From Hymenobacter fodinae (GTDB taxonomy: Bacteria; Bacteroidota; Bacteroidia; Cytophagales; Hymenobacteraceae): a stretch of DNA of 64,000 bases. The translations under genes and the position numbers were made by a program. The notes beneath the pieces are model-generated. The model was not told where the DNA came from. It did not search any database and saw only the letters and a program-made list of their open reading frames with translations. Of the stretch, positions 16,514 through 25,629 are shown in pieces. The stretch spans positions 992,001-1,056,000 of the forward strand of contig NZ_SRLA01000002.1 of assembly GCF_004745825.1 (NCBI RefSeq), in the 5' to 3' direction. Within the stretch, counting starts at the first letter, position 1, and every line of letters begins with the position of its first letter.

Positions 16514-19297
16514 CTAGCCGGCCGTGGTGTGCATGGCCCGGAACTCGGAGGGCGACACTTGATAGCGCGCTTTGAAGCTGGTGGAGAAATATGAGGGCGA
16601 GGAGAAACCCAACTGGTAGGCCACTTCAGCAATAGTCAATTCGTCATCGAGGAGCAGTTGCCGGGCCTTGGTAAGTCGGATGCCCTGAATGAAATCGGTA
16701 ACGCCAGTGCCCAGTACAGCCTTCACCTTGCGGTAGAGCTGCACCCTTGAAATACCGAGGCTGCGCGCCACGTCTTCCACGCTTAAATCGGAGCGGTTCA
16801 GGTTGGCCTCCACAATGGCCGTGAGGTCGGCCAGAAACTTCTGATCGACGCGTTGCGGGGCCACGGTGGCGGTATCCACGGAAAGCTCCCGCCGGAAATG
16901 CTCGCGCTGCTTTTCGCGGTTGGCGAGCAAGGTGCGCAGGCTTTCGAGCAGAAAGGTGGGGTTAAAGGGCTTGGTAAGGTATAAGTCGGCGCCAGCCTGC
17001 ACGCCCTCCACTTGCTGCTCGGGCGCATTGCGGGCCGTGAGTAGCACCACCGGAATGTGGGAAGTACGCCAGTCGCCCTTGAGTTGGGCTACCACTTCTA
17101 GGCCACTCAGTTCCGGCAGCATCACATCGCAAATAATCAAGTCGGGAATAGATTCGGCTGCCAGTCGTAGGCCAGTGGCGCCATCAAATGCTGTGTTCAC
17201 CTGGAAGTACGGCTGCAGCTTCTGGGTCAGGAAGGCATTGACTTCGGGGTTATCCTCAATGACCAACACTAAGGCCTCGCTCGTGACGCCCGAAGCTAGG
17301 CTAAGCACGGCCTCATTTGCAGGGGCGGGCGGCATAATTCCTTCCTCCAGCGCGAAGGCCGGGGAGGCCACCACGGGGGCACTAGCGGAGCGCAGGGCGG
17401 CGGGCAGCTCCAGGGGCAGCGACACCACAAAGGTGCTGCCCTTGCCGGGCTGACTAGTGAAGCTGAGTTGTCCCTGGTGCAGGCGGGTGAGGCCTAACGC
17501 AAGAGCCAGACCCATGCCCGAGCCTTTCGAAACGGATTGCTGACCTTGGTAAAACCACTCAAAAATGTGGGCTTTGTCTTCATCGGAAATGCCGCGGCCA
17601 TCGTCCTCCACGCTCACCCGCACCAAACGCTCGGCGGGCACCGGCTGTATGCTGACGGTGATGTGGCCGCGGTCGGGCGTGAACTTGAGGGCATTGCTGA
17701 GCAGGTTGAAGAACACTTTATCGAGGATGTTCACATCAAACCACAGCGGAATAACTGGCTCAGCGGGCAGGAACCGCAAGCTGATACCGCGCTGCCGGGC
17801 GGGCCGCTCAAACACGTCCATAATCTCGCGCACAAAAGCTACCAGGTTGCCCTCAGTGGCGCGCACCGGCATCTTGCCCACGTCAATCTTGCGGAAATCC
17901 ATGAGCTGGTTCACCAGTTGCAGCAGGCGCTGGGCGTTGCGCCGGATCAGGCTCAGGTCGTGGCGCTGGGCGGCGGGCAGCTCGGGGCCACTGGTTAGCA
18001 TTTCCTCCACGGGCCCCAGGATGAGGGTAAGCGGAGTGCGCAGCTCGTGGGAGAAGTTGGTGAAGAAGCGCAGCTTGGCTTCCGTTTCTACGCGGGCCCG
18101 CTCGGCAAACTCTTGAATCTGGTTGCGCTGCGACAAGATTTCCTGGTTCTGCTCACCCAGCTGCCGGTTGATGCGCCGATTGGCTCGGAAGGCGCGCCAC
18201 ACCAACAGGCCTAGCACGGCGGCGCCCAGCAGCGCCGCGGCCAACACGTACAGCACCGTTTGCTGGCTGGCGTACGTGTCGCGCTGCTGCTGCAGGAGCC
18301 GCTGCTGACGCTGAATGTCCTGTTGCTGACTGGTGAGCTTTTCGGTTTGCAGTTTCATAGTCAGCACGTTGGTCGAGTCAATGACCATGGTGCTGAGCGT
18401 GTTTTCCTTTTCGTAGGCCTGTTTGTGCAGAATTTTCATGGCCGTCCGGATGGCTTCTTCGCCGCCGGGCGGATAGAGCATGGTAGCACTCAGCACGCCA
18501 TCCTGCACAAACTGCAGGCCGCCATGGGGGCCGGGCAAGCCATCCACGCCAATCACCTTAATGCGCCCATCGAGCCCCAACTGCTTGCACACCTGGTAGG
18601 CCCCCAAGGCCATGCGGTCATTGTGCGCGAAGATGAGGTTGATGTCGGGGTGCTGGCGCAGGACGGCGGGCAGGCGCTGCATTACGGAAGGGCGCTTCCA
18701 GTCGCCGTGCACTTGCGCCACCAGGTGTAGGCCAGGGTAGGCGGCTAAGGCCTGCGCAAAGCCCCGGTGCCGGTCGAGGGCAGGCGAGGCACCGGGTGCG
18801 CCCATCACTTCCAGTACATTGCCGCGGCCTTCCAGCAGGTTGCCCACGTAGTTGCCGGCGGCCTTGCCTACCTCCAGGTTATTGCCACCCACATAGGCCG
18901 TGTAGAGCTTGGATGTAGTGCGCCGGTCCAGAATGACCACCGGAATGCCCCGGTTAAAGGCTTCCTCCACAATGGGCGTCACGGGCTCGGCCTCATTGGC
19001 CGACACGATGAGCAGGTCTACTTTCTCATTAAGGAACTCCCGGATCTGCTTTTCCTGCAGCCGGCTGTCGTCGTGGGCATCTTTGATGCGGAAGCGTACC
19101 TCCGGGTAAAAGCTCAACTCTTTCTGCATGCCCGCCAGCATGGCCTGGCGCCACGCGTCGCCGTTGGTGCACTGCGAGAAGCCAATGGTGTACTTGGGCG
19201 GTGGGGTGGAGGGGGAGCAGCCCACCAGCCACAGCACGAGGCCGCACAGTAGGCCACAACTTCTCAAACGTGCGGATAGGGGCAGAAAGCAAGACAT
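16514..19297 (-). CDS. Hybrid two-component fructan sensor (PBP-HK-REC-AraC)
   Basis: A single-polypeptide sensor and activator of 927 aa. The order is: N-terminal signal with a lipobox-like WLVGC (C27); periplasmic LacI/RbsB-type sugar-binding domain (about 35-310); a coiled linker; TM at about 347-367; HisKA with H417 in FSHELRTPLT; ATPase with NLLSNALKF, DDGRGI and GSGMGLALA; receiver with D724 and K776; and an AraC helix-turn-helix pair (about 830-922). B. thetaiotaomicron BT1754, which binds fructose through the same kind of domain, has this architecture, and its gene sits next to the same set of fructan genes. So this is very probably the fructose-responsive activator of the operon downstream. 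Confidence 0.93.
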   Translation of the reverse strand: MSCFLPLSARLRSCGLLCGLVLWLVGCSPSTPPPKYTIGFSQCTNGDAWRQAMLAGMQKELSFYPEVRFRIKDAHDDSRLQEKQIREFLNEKVDLLIVSANEAEPVTPIVEEAFNRGIPVVILDRRTTSKLYTAYVGGNNLEVGKAAGNYVGNLLEGRGNVLEVMGAPGASPALDRHRGFAQALAAYPGLHLVAQVHGDWKRPSVMQRLPAVLRQHPDINLIFAHNDRMALGAYQVCKQLGLDGRIKVIGVDGLPGPHGGLQFVQDGVLSATMLYPPGGEEAIRTAMKILHKQAYEKENTLSTMVIDSTNVLTMKLQTEKLTSQQQDIQRQQRLLQQQRDTYASQQTVLYVLAAALLGAAVLGLLVWRAFRANRRINRQLGEQNQEILSQRNQIQEFAERARVETEAKLRFFTNFSHELRTPLTLILGPVEEMLTSGPELPAAQRHDLSLIRRNAQRLLQLVNQLMDFRKIDVGKMPVRATEGNLVAFVREIMDVFERPARQRGISLRFLPAEPVIPLWFDVNILDKVFFNLLSNALKFTPDRGHITVSIQPVPAERLVRVSVEDDGRGISDEDKAHIFEWFYQGQQSVSKGSGMGLALALGLTRLHQGQLSFTSQPGKGSTFVVSLPLELPAALRSASAPVVASPAFALEEGIMPPAPANEAVLSLASGVTSEALVLVIEDNPEVNAFLTQKLQPYFQVNTAFDGATGLRLAAESIPDLIICDVMLPELSGLEVVAQLKGDWRTSHIPVVLLTARNAPEQQVEGVQAGADLYLTKPFNPTFLLESLRTLLANREKQREHFRRELSVDTATVAPQRVDQKFLADLTAIVEANLNRSDLSVEDVARSLGISRVQLYRKVKAVLGTGVTDFIQGIRLTKARQLLLDDELTIAEVAYQLGFSSPSYFSTSFKARYQVSPSEFRAMHTTAG

Positions 19298-19436
19298 GGG
19301 AAATGACAGTACGATTAGCCAAGTTTCACATTTCTTCGCAATAAGCGGATGAGGTTACCTTTCTAGCTTCCAGATCACCCAACTATAGCGCATAAATTCC
19401 TGTTTTTATCCGAGGGACGCCCCCGCATATTCGCCG

Positions 19437-19444
19437 TATCTTTG
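19437..19444 (+). promoter_or_regulatory. -7 box TATCTTTG of the Fur-type gene
   Basis: TATCTTTG matches the Bacteroidota TAnnTTTG -7 consensus exactly and ends 7 nt before the ATG at 19452, implying a very short or absent leader. I see no matching -33 element. Confidence 0.55.
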
Positions 19445-19451
19445 TATTCCT

Positions 19452-19880
19452 ATGGCAAGTCCAGACCGTATTTCCCAGACCCTACTCCGCCACGAGCTGC
19501 GCCAGACGCCCGTGCGCCGGGCCGTATTGCAAACGTTGCTCGATTCATCCTTTGCTCTCTCGGGCCATGAGATTGAGCAGCAGATTGGGGGTGAAACCGA
19601 CCGGATTACCCTCTACCGCACGCTAAAAACCTTTGAGGAAAGCGGCCTGATCCACCGGGTTATCGACACCAGCGACACCGTGCGCTACGCTGCCTGCTCC
19701 ATTGAGTGCAGCGCCCACGAGCACTTCGACAACCACGTGCATTTCAAGTGCACCAACTGCCAGCACATCTACTGCCTTAACCAAGTAGCCATTCCGGCCG
19801 TGACGCTGCCCGCGAAGTTTGAGGCCAAAACCCGCGACTATCTGCTGGCCGGCGTGTGCCGGGAGTGCCAGCCGGAGTAG
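19452..19880 (+). CDS. Fur-family metal-responsive regulator
   Basis: A 142 aa cytoplasmic repressor of the Fur/Zur/PerR family. The N-terminal winged helix (about 8-80) contains the recognition segment DRITLYRTLKTFEESGLIHRV. The C-terminal dimerisation half carries the His-rich run HEHFDNHVHFKC and two CxxC pairs (CTNC and CREC) that bind structural zinc. Which metal it senses cannot be decided from the sequence; the short length and CxxC pairs resemble Bacteroidota Zur-like members. No target operator or metal transporter is next to it. Confidence 0.9.
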   Translation: MASPDRISQTLLRHELRQTPVRRAVLQTLLDSSFALSGHEIEQQIGGETDRITLYRTLKTFEESGLIHRVIDTSDTVRYAACSIECSAHEHFDNHVHFKCTNCQHIYCLNQVAIPAVTLPAKFEAKTRDYLLAGVCRECQPE

Positions 19881-19957
19881 CGAGTTGGCGTGGCTTAGCG
19901 GCACTGCCGCCCCAGCGGGGGCGTGAGAATACCGGCGTAATTCGCAACTTGGGCCGT

Positions 19958-20476
19958 ATGCGGCTATCTTTTCGTTTTCTTGAACCAGCAAAGCGCAAAC
20001 TTTATGGTTCGCGCTTTTTTCTGGTGTTCCTGCTGGTAGTGGTTGTGCAAAACGCTGGGGCGCAAGTGCCCGCGGCGCTGGTGGGCCGCTGGACCCTTAA
20101 GCAGATAACCTTCGAAGCCCGTAGGCCACTGCCTGATTCGTTGCAGCAGAAGCTATTCTACAGCCCCGCTGGCGAAACCAACGCTGCCGTGAAGGAGGGC
20201 ACCCTTACCGTGCAAGTGGAGTACCGGGCCGATGGCACGTACGACTATGAGATGATCAGGGACAAGCAGCCCTTCTATACCGAGCGGGGGCGCTATGAGG
20301 TAAAAAACGGGTTGCTTACCAGCTACAGCACTACCTCCGACAGCAACGCCCCCAGCCTCGATACGCAGGCAATTGTGAAGCTCACGCGCAACGTGCTGCA
20401 AGTAGAGTTTCCCATCTGGAAGCCAGAGCAAAAGGTATTTCAGCAAATCCGCTACGTGCGAGTAGCTGCGCGCTAG
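19958..20476 (+). CDS. Secreted protein of unknown function (lipocalin-like size)
   Basis: I do not recognise a specific family. The 172 aa product from the ATG at 19958 begins with a basic segment, then the hydrophobic stretch FFLVFLLVVVVQNAGAQ, which looks like a signal peptide cleaved after AQ. The mature part starts PAALVGRWTLKQITFEA, resembling the first strand of lipocalin-like or META-type beta proteins, and is rich in beta-prone residues. A longer frame from 19856 would overlap the Fur-type gene and lacks a signal, so I reject it. It may be co-transcribed with the Fur-type gene 77 bp upstream. Confidence 0.7.
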   Translation: MRLSFRFLEPAKRKLYGSRFFLVFLLVVVVQNAGAQVPAALVGRWTLKQITFEARRPLPDSLQQKLFYSPAGETNAAVKEGTLTVQVEYRADGTYDYEMIRDKQPFYTERGRYEVKNGLLTSYSTTSDSNAPSLDTQAIVKLTRNVLQVEFPIWKPEQKVFQQIRYVRVAAR

Positions 20477-20575
20477 TGGCCTACCAGAAGCTAATTCGTA
20501 AGGGGCGGCTAGGGTAGTCTAAGCAAAAGACTGCCATGCAAAGTATACTATGGACTCTGTCTAGTCTACCACAAC

Positions 20576-20664
20576 ACGTCATCCTGACGCAGGAAGGATC
20601 TTCTCATACTTAAACGAGCTGTTCTGAGCCAGTCGTTTTAAACGTAACTGCGTCAGGATGACGT
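20576..20664. repeat. Inverted repeat of the GTCATCCTGA family
   Basis: Two perfect 17-bp arms, ACGTCATCCTGACGCAG (20576-20592) and its complement (20648-20664), enclose about 55 nt that contain the word AAGGATCTTCTCA and a smaller inner TTAAACGA/TCGTTTTA pairing. A related longer element sits at 29947-30061. Both are in convergent intergenic regions, fitting a dispersed REP-like element that may also terminate transcription in both directions. Confidence 0.75.
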
Positions 20665-20688
20665 TCTAGGGGAGAACCAGAAATGCTA

Positions 20689-21765
20689 CTAGGCCTGTTC
20701 GGGCGCTTGGGCTGTATCTAAGGTTTGCTTGTAATGCACGTTTGACTGCTCGCGCAGGCGCTGCGCCGCGTATTCTGGTGTAATGTCGCGCTGAGCGTTA
20801 GCGAGCAACTCGTAGCCCACCATAAACTTCCGGACTGTAGCCGAGCGTAGCAGAGGCGGGTAGAAGTGCATGTGCAGGTGCCAGCTTTCGTGAGCTTGGC
20901 CATCGGTGGGGCGCTGGTGCAAGCCGGCAGAGTAGGGGAAGGAGGTCTGGAACAGGTTATCGTAACGGATGGTGAGCTGCTGTACGGCTTCAGCCAGGGC
21001 ATCTTTTTCCGCGTCGGTGAGCTGGGTGAGGTCTTGCACGTGGCGGCGCGGCATTACCAGCGTTTCGAAAGGCCAGATGGCCCAATAGGGCACCAGCACC
21101 ACCCAATGGTCATTCTCGAATACTATGCGCTGCTGCTCGCGCTCCTCAATGGCCAGATAATCGGTGAGGAGGCTGCGGCCGTTCTTCTCGAAGTAGGCCA
21201 GTTGCTGAATGGTTTCCTTGGCTGGCTCACCAGGCACAGTGCGCTGGGCCCAGATCTGGCCGTGGGGGTGGGGGTTAGAGCAGCCCATCACCTGCCCCTT
21301 GTTCTCAAAAATCTGGACGTAGTTGATGTCGGGCCGGGCACCGAGGGTGCGGTACTCATCCGTCCACACATCCACTACCCGCCGGATGTCCATGACGCTC
21401 ATTTCCGGTAGGGTCAGGTCGTGGCGGGGCGAGAAGCAAATCACGCGGCCCACGCCCGACTCCGCTTCGGCGCGCAGCAGCCCTCCGATATCGGTAGTGC
21501 CGGTGGGTACGTCAGGTGTGAGGGCAGCAAAATCGTTGTCGAATACAAAGGTGCCCTCGTAGCTGGGGTTCACCTCGCCGTTGGCGCGAGTGTTACCGGG
21601 GCACAGGTAGCAAGTGGGGTCGTAGGTGGGGCGCTGGCTACGGTCGGGGGCCTCCTGCTGACCTTGCCAGGGCCGCTTAGAACGGTGCGGCGATACCAGA
21701 ATCCACTCGCCATTGAGCGGGTTAAAGCGCCGGTGCGCCTGTTCCGTCGGATTGAAATTACTCAT
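20689..21765 (-). CDS. galT: Galactose-1-phosphate uridylyltransferase
   Basis: Leloir pathway enzyme exchanging UMP between UDP-glucose and galactose-1-phosphate in the cytoplasm. The 358 aa length is normal. The catalytic HPHGQ motif is at 166-170 (NPHPHGQIW, nucleophile H168), and C52/C55 with the later His residues form the structural zinc site. The two HIT-like halves cover about 5-180 and 190-345. It follows galK by 75 bp on the same strand and is presumably its operon partner. The TAG stop is inside a GGCCTAG word. Confidence 0.96.
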   Translation of the reverse strand: MSNFNPTEQAHRRFNPLNGEWILVSPHRSKRPWQGQQEAPDRSQRPTYDPTCYLCPGNTRANGEVNPSYEGTFVFDNDFAALTPDVPTGTTDIGGLLRAEAESGVGRVICFSPRHDLTLPEMSVMDIRRVVDVWTDEYRTLGARPDINYVQIFENKGQVMGCSNPHPHGQIWAQRTVPGEPAKETIQQLAYFEKNGRSLLTDYLAIEEREQQRIVFENDHWVVLVPYWAIWPFETLVMPRRHVQDLTQLTDAEKDALAEAVQQLTIRYDNLFQTSFPYSAGLHQRPTDGQAHESWHLHMHFYPPLLRSATVRKFMVGYELLANAQRDITPEYAAQRLREQSNVHYKQTLDTAQAPEQA

Positions 21766-21830
21766 GCTATTGATGTGAGTTGCCCGCCACTGGCTGGCAG
21801 AAGAAAAGAGAACCGGACGCTAGGCCATGC

Positions 21831-21855
21831 TGCTAGTGGCCTAGGCCACACTAGC
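21831..21855. repeat. Palindrome over the galK stop codon
   Basis: GCTAGTGGCC-TA-GGCCACACTAGC forms an almost perfect inverted repeat made of two facing GTGGCCTAG words that share the central CTAG. The galK stop codon (TAG on the minus strand, 21841-21843) is part of it. It may form a small hairpin in the galK-galT intergenic RNA. Confidence 0.7.
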
Positions 21856-23004
21856 CTCCAGTACGCCCACGCCAGCCGTAATGGTGGTCTGGTAGGTTTC
21901 GAGGGGCAGCCCCAGGCGCTGCTGGTACCCCTGCGTGGCGTGCTGCACAAAGGCGGCTACCTGGCTAGTTTCAACCAGGTTGATGGTGCAACCGCCAAAG
22001 CCGCCGCCCATCATGCGTGAGCCTAGTACGCCCGTAAACTCCTGGGCCAGTTCCACCAGCACATCCAGCTCGGGGCAGCTTACTTCGTATTTGTCGCGCA
22101 AGCCGGCGTGGGAGCCATACATCTGCTGGCCAAAAGCGCGCAGGTCGCCGGCCACGAGGCTCTGGCAGGCTGCTTCTACGCGCAGGTTTTCTTCTACCAC
22201 GTAGCTGCAGCGGCGGTACACCACGTCGCCCAATTCTGCCCGGTGCTCTTCTAGCTGAGCCAGCGTAGCATCGCGCAGGCTTTGCACTTCGGGGTAATAC
22301 TGTTGCAATATGGCTACGCCCCGCTCGCACTCCTGGCGGCGGGTGTTGTACTCAGAGCTAGCCAAGGAATGCTTCACACCCGAGTTGCACAGCACCAGTT
22401 GATAGTGCTCGGTATCGAAGGGGAAATAGGCGTACTCCAACGACCGGCAATCGAGCCGTACCACGTGGCCCGCCTGCCCAAACAAGCTGGCAAACTGGTC
22501 CATGATGCCGCACTGCACGCCGGCGTAAGTGTGCTCGGCTAGTTGGCTCATGCGGGCCAGCTGCATGCGCTCCAGGTTGGTGTTGAGCAAAGTATTGAGG
22601 GCGAAGGCTAGGCCACACTCCACCGCCGCCGAGGACGACAGGCCCGCTCCAATAGGCACATTGCCGCCAAACACGCAGTCGAAGCCGGGCACATCAAGGC
22701 CCTGTCCTTGAAACTGCGCCACTACGCCCAGCAAGTAATTGGCCCATTGGGTGTCACTGGGCTGCACAGCCGTAACATCGGTCTGGAAGGATTCCTGCTG
22801 ATCATAGGAATACAAGCGAATCTGCGAGGTTCCGTTGAGGCCAACAGCAAAGTAAATCTCCCGGTCGATGGCGGCGGGCAATACAAAGCCACCGTTGTAA
22901 TCCGTATGCTCGCCAATCAGGTTTACGCGGCCAGGGGCGCGCACCAATAGTGGCTGATGCTGGAACTGCTGCTCAAAAGCAGCCCGAATAGAGGATAGAG
23001 GCAT
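21841..23004 (-). CDS. galK: Galactokinase
   Basis: Phosphorylates galactose at C1 with ATP, the first Leloir step. The 387 aa GHMP kinase shows the galactokinase signature GRVNLIGEHTDYNGGFVLP near residue 25-43, the ATP loop PIGAGLSSSAAVECG, and the C-terminal GGGFGGCTINLV segment. Length and start (ATG at 23004, MPLSSIRAAF) fit the family. galT follows. No galactose transporter, epimerase or mutarotase is beside the pair in this window. Confidence 0.96.
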   Translation of the reverse strand: MPLSSIRAAFEQQFQHQPLLVRAPGRVNLIGEHTDYNGGFVLPAAIDREIYFAVGLNGTSQIRLYSYDQQESFQTDVTAVQPSDTQWANYLLGVVAQFQGQGLDVPGFDCVFGGNVPIGAGLSSSAAVECGLAFALNTLLNTNLERMQLARMSQLAEHTYAGVQCGIMDQFASLFGQAGHVVRLDCRSLEYAYFPFDTEHYQLVLCNSGVKHSLASSEYNTRRQECERGVAILQQYYPEVQSLRDATLAQLEEHRAELGDVVYRRCSYVVEENLRVEAACQSLVAGDLRAFGQQMYGSHAGLRDKYEVSCPELDVLVELAQEFTGVLGSRMMGGGFGGCTINLVETSQVAAFVQHATQGYQQRLGLPLETYQTTITAGVGVLEASVA

Positions 23005-23134
23005 GGCAAAAATGACAGATGAGTGGGGAAAGAGACTACGCGGGCCCCAATATTAAGTTAGTACGGCAGCATATCCACGTGTTATGTGCTCTTCCGAAAG
23101 CAGGCTAGGGCTGCGCGCTGCCCGCCACAGGAGC

Positions 23135-23158
23135 TAAAAAACAGGCCTAACGCCTGTT
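23135..23158 (-). terminator. Small intrinsic terminator
   Basis: AACAGGC (23140-23146) and GCCTGTT (23152-23158) form a 7-bp stem, followed on the minus strand by five to six T. It lies about 110 bp beyond the stop of the 134 aa gene and could end that transcript before the galK promoter region. Confidence 0.55.
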
Positions 23159-23265
23159 AAGCACGAATTGCTGGCCCGTAAATTACTTTTGGGCAGAGGC
23201 AGGGTGGCCTAGGCTGTTGCAAGCCAGAAGTCTGACCACCGGCCCGCTGAGCTGACTCTTACCTG

Positions 23266-23670
23266 CTACCGTTCCAACTGGCGAAGCCACACGTCTGCGG
23301 CCAGCTCACTGTCAAACTGATGATAGCGTAGTGAACCGTGCGCCTGCTCCCGGACGCGGGCAAAGGAAAGACGCGTGTTGTGGTTGTTCGCCAATAGCAC
23401 GGCTCCCACCGTTGCACCAAACATAAACTGCCGGGCCTGCCAGTAATCCAGAATCAGAGCCTGCTCTTCCTCCGATAGTGGGCTAAGCAAACGTTGGTCG
23501 CTGAGTAGCTTAAACCAACCGCGCTTCTGCAGTAATCGGCCCAGGTTGGTAAGCAGGTCCTGAACGTCAGCCAATGTGCGTTTGCCGGCATGATAGCGAA
23601 TAAGCGCGTAGCCGTTTGGATGCTCTAACACGCGCCCCATGGCGTTTTCAAAATACAGCAAGGGCATCAT
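23266..23670 (-). CDS. Conserved hypothetical cytoplasmic protein (SpoIIAA/STAS-like?)
   Basis: I do not recognise this 134 aa product with certainty. From the ATG at 23670 (MMPLLYFENAMG) it has alternating strands and helices: an N-terminal strand pair with a VLEHPNGYALIRYH motif, a helix DVQDLLTNLGRLLQKRGW, then a strand around LLSDQRLL. The pattern resembles the small STAS/SpoIIAA-like proteins common in Hymenobacter. There is no signal peptide or membrane segment. An upstream extension to 23889 is low-complexity and unlikely to be translated. Confidence 0.55.
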   Translation of the reverse strand: MMPLLYFENAMGRVLEHPNGYALIRYHAGKRTLADVQDLLTNLGRLLQKRGWFKLLSDQRLLSPLSEEEQALILDYWQARQFMFGATVGAVLLANNHNTRLSFARVREQAHGSLRYHQFDSELAADVWLRQLER

Positions 23671-24241
23671 ACCAGATAAAAGGCGAATACAGTTGCGGAA
23701 ATAAGAAATAAGCGGGAAAACTGGCAGCCAATGGCTGCTTCGGATAGCTATTGCCGCCGCCACGCGGGGTGGGCAGATACTCCCGCCCGAATGCACTGCT
23801 GAGGCGGGGCTTGCTGGGCCTGTTTGACTCGGAGAGCCCCCCGAGAAGCCAGCGCAGAAAGTGCATGGCTCGCCGCAGAAAGCAGCCAAGAGTGAGGGCA
23901 GGCGGCAGACCGTTAAGAAGTAGTAATTGATACGGAGCAGCCAACGGGCAGACTACTGGGCTGCCGTGATGATAAAAGAATCCGCCAACAGGCACCTTCG
24001 TTGGTAGGTGCCGCGCGCCGTGTAACTATACCGGTAGCTTGGGCGACGGCGGGCTTTATTGGCTGGCTATATGGTTCAGAATACGAGAGGCTATTTCGGG
24101 TGAGTGCAATAGGTAGCATGGGCAATAGGGGCGGGTGTATGGGAGAGGCGGAGTAAGAGGAAAACACGGATAAGATGAAATTCCTGTGCTAGGAATAAAG
24201 TAGGCCCCACGGGCTATTGTGGGTGAGGCCCGGCCTGCATC
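23671..24241. other. Gene-poor intergenic region
   Basis: About 570 bp without a credible gene. Open frames on the minus strand here have unnatural compositions and no start context. A weak hairpin at 24203-24230 may end the EamA transcript. I see no tRNA, repeat family or attachment site. Confidence 0.5.
24203..24230 (-). terminator. Possible terminator of EamA gene
   Basis: GGCCCCAC and GTGGGTGAGGCC pair imperfectly over eight to nine bases. On the minus strand the stem is followed by TACTTTATT. It lies 12 bp past the stop codon; the uneven stem keeps confidence low. Confidence 0.35.
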
Positions 24242-24673
24242 TTAACTGGCCGAGGGCTTGGAAAAAGCAATCAGAATGGCCCCACCAGCCATAAGGGTGG
24301 CACCCAGGAGTACCTGCCAAGTCAGCTTTTCCTTCAGAAACACGCTGGCCAGCAGGATAGAAAACACCAGGGATATTTTATCGAAGGAGGAAGTTCTGGA
24401 AGCCTGGCCTAGCTTTAGCGCCTGAAACGAAAACAGGGAAGAGAGGCAGGTAACAATACCGGCGGCAATCAGAAACAACCAGGTGCGGCGGTCAATTTGG
24501 GCTACCTGGGGCAGATGCCCCTGCCAGGCCACTACGCTCCAGGCCACTGTAAGAATCAGCACCGATTGGATGGCAAAGGCCAAACTCGATTCGATGTTCT
24601 TGACTCCGACTTTGGAAAGCGTGACAACCACTGCCGCCGATAAAGCAGCCAGCAACGAAAATATAATCCACAT
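24242..24673 (-). CDS. EamA/DMT-family small transporter
   Basis: A 143 aa inner-membrane protein with about five hydrophobic segments, half the size of common ten-segment DMT exporters and closer to one EamA repeat. It ends with the typical VLLGATLMAGGAILIAFSK segment. I start it at the ATG at 24673 (MWIIFSLLAALSAA); a TTG two codons upstream is possible. Single-repeat members probably work as dimers. The substrate is unknown. No operon partner is adjacent: the next minus-strand gene is 125 bp upstream with a hairpin between. Confidence 0.8.
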   Translation of the reverse strand: MWIIFSLLAALSAAVVVTLSKVGVKNIESSLAFAIQSVLILTVAWSVVAWQGHLPQVAQIDRRTWLFLIAAGIVTCLSSLFSFQALKLGQASRTSSFDKISLVFSILLASVFLKEKLTWQVLLGATLMAGGAILIAFSKPSAS

Positions 24674-24771
24674 ACACAATTGAATCAGAGGAAAACCGGT
24701 ACTTCAGCTGTAGGTACGTAGATTCTCTTTCTAATGGTTGATTGTCTGCTGATAAGCTCCCCGTATTAATA

Positions 24772-24807
24772 GGCTATAGCTCTAACTCGCCACACGAGCT
24801 ATAAGCC
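24772..24807 (-). terminator. Hairpin at DUF1206 gene end
   Basis: GGCTATAGCTC (24772-24782) and GAGCTATAAGCC (24796-24807) pair over 11 bp with one bulge, followed on the minus strand by TATTAAT. The right arm contains the TAG stop codon of the DUF1206 gene. Confidence 0.55.
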
Positions 24808-25629
24808 CCGCAGAATAGGAAAGCGGGCCTGCACCAGCATATATAGGCCATAGATAACTAGGCCTAGGGCAACAACTCCCAATACGTGCGGGCCCATAGC
24901 TTGCAGCGCATTGAAGCACCCTTCCGTATCCCTGATTTCAGTGCCATTAGCGTGCTGGGCGGCCATAAAACAGAAATATCCCATAATGCCCAGTACTACC
25001 CCGCGGGCGCTATACCCCACTTGGCCCATATGGTACACCAGGCGCCGTTGCAAGGAGGTAAACGGACGGGAGTTAACGTCTGTGTCGAACTTGCCCGACC
25101 AAGCTCGGAACAGTTGAATGCCACTGGCGCTGAGCAGTACCAGGCCTATTATACCTACAACGGTTTGGCCGTGCGGGCGGTGCAGGAGGTTTTGTAAGGC
25201 CGAGCGGCTGGCTTCTGAACTTCTCGGCAAATGACCATACCACGCCATTTTGCCGGCGTAGTAGGCCAGTAAGCCGTAAAGGAGCCCGCTAAAACAATAA
25301 AAGCCCCGCACGGCCATACCCAGCACGGTTGTGCCTTTACTTTCGGTGTCCAGAAAGGCTTGAGCTAGCCGCCAAGCCACGTAGCCCAGCAAACCCGCGG
25401 CCACTAGCCACAGTAGAAGCTGGCCTAGCGGCATATGCTGAATAGTCTGGAAAACTTCCTGTTGGTTGGGGGTATTGCTACCGCGCACACCCAGGGCTGC
25501 CATAGTAGCCAGGCCTCCCAGCACCAGATGCACAAACCCAATGCAGGCAAACCCCACCCGGGCCCAGGCCTTGAGGCCGGTAGCGGGGGTGGGTAACTCT
25601 ATTTCGGCAAGAACAGCGGGGGCTTCCAT
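24799..25629 (-). CDS. DUF1206 family membrane protein
   Basis: A 276 aa inner-membrane protein of unknown biochemical function. It shows the DUF1206 pattern of three internal repeats of two hydrophobic segments each, with related motifs ARVGFACIGFVHLVLGGLA, MAVRGFYCFSGLLYGLLAY and GQVGYSARGVVLGIMGYF at repeat starts. I choose the ATG at 25629 (MEAPAVLAEIEL), which leaves a short cytoplasmic tail; the longer frame to 25737 adds a segment without conservation signs. It stands alone on the minus strand. Confidence 0.82.
   Translation of the reverse strand: MEAPAVLAEIELPTPATGLKAWARVGFACIGFVHLVLGGLATMAALGVRGSNTPNQQEVFQTIQHMPLGQLLLWLVAAGLLGYVAWRLAQAFLDTESKGTTVLGMAVRGFYCFSGLLYGLLAYYAGKMAWYGHLPRSSEASRSALQNLLHRPHGQTVVGIIGLVLLSASGIQLFRAWSGKFDTDVNSRPFTSLQRRLVYHMGQVGYSARGVVLGIMGYFCFMAAQHANGTEIRDTEGCFNALQAMGPHVLGVVALGLVIYGLYMLVQARFPILRGL

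Noticed and set aside
23648..23995. Minus-strand frame in the gap before the EamA gene
   Set aside because: Composition is unlike a protein, it overlaps the better-supported 134 aa gene, and it has no domain or signal.
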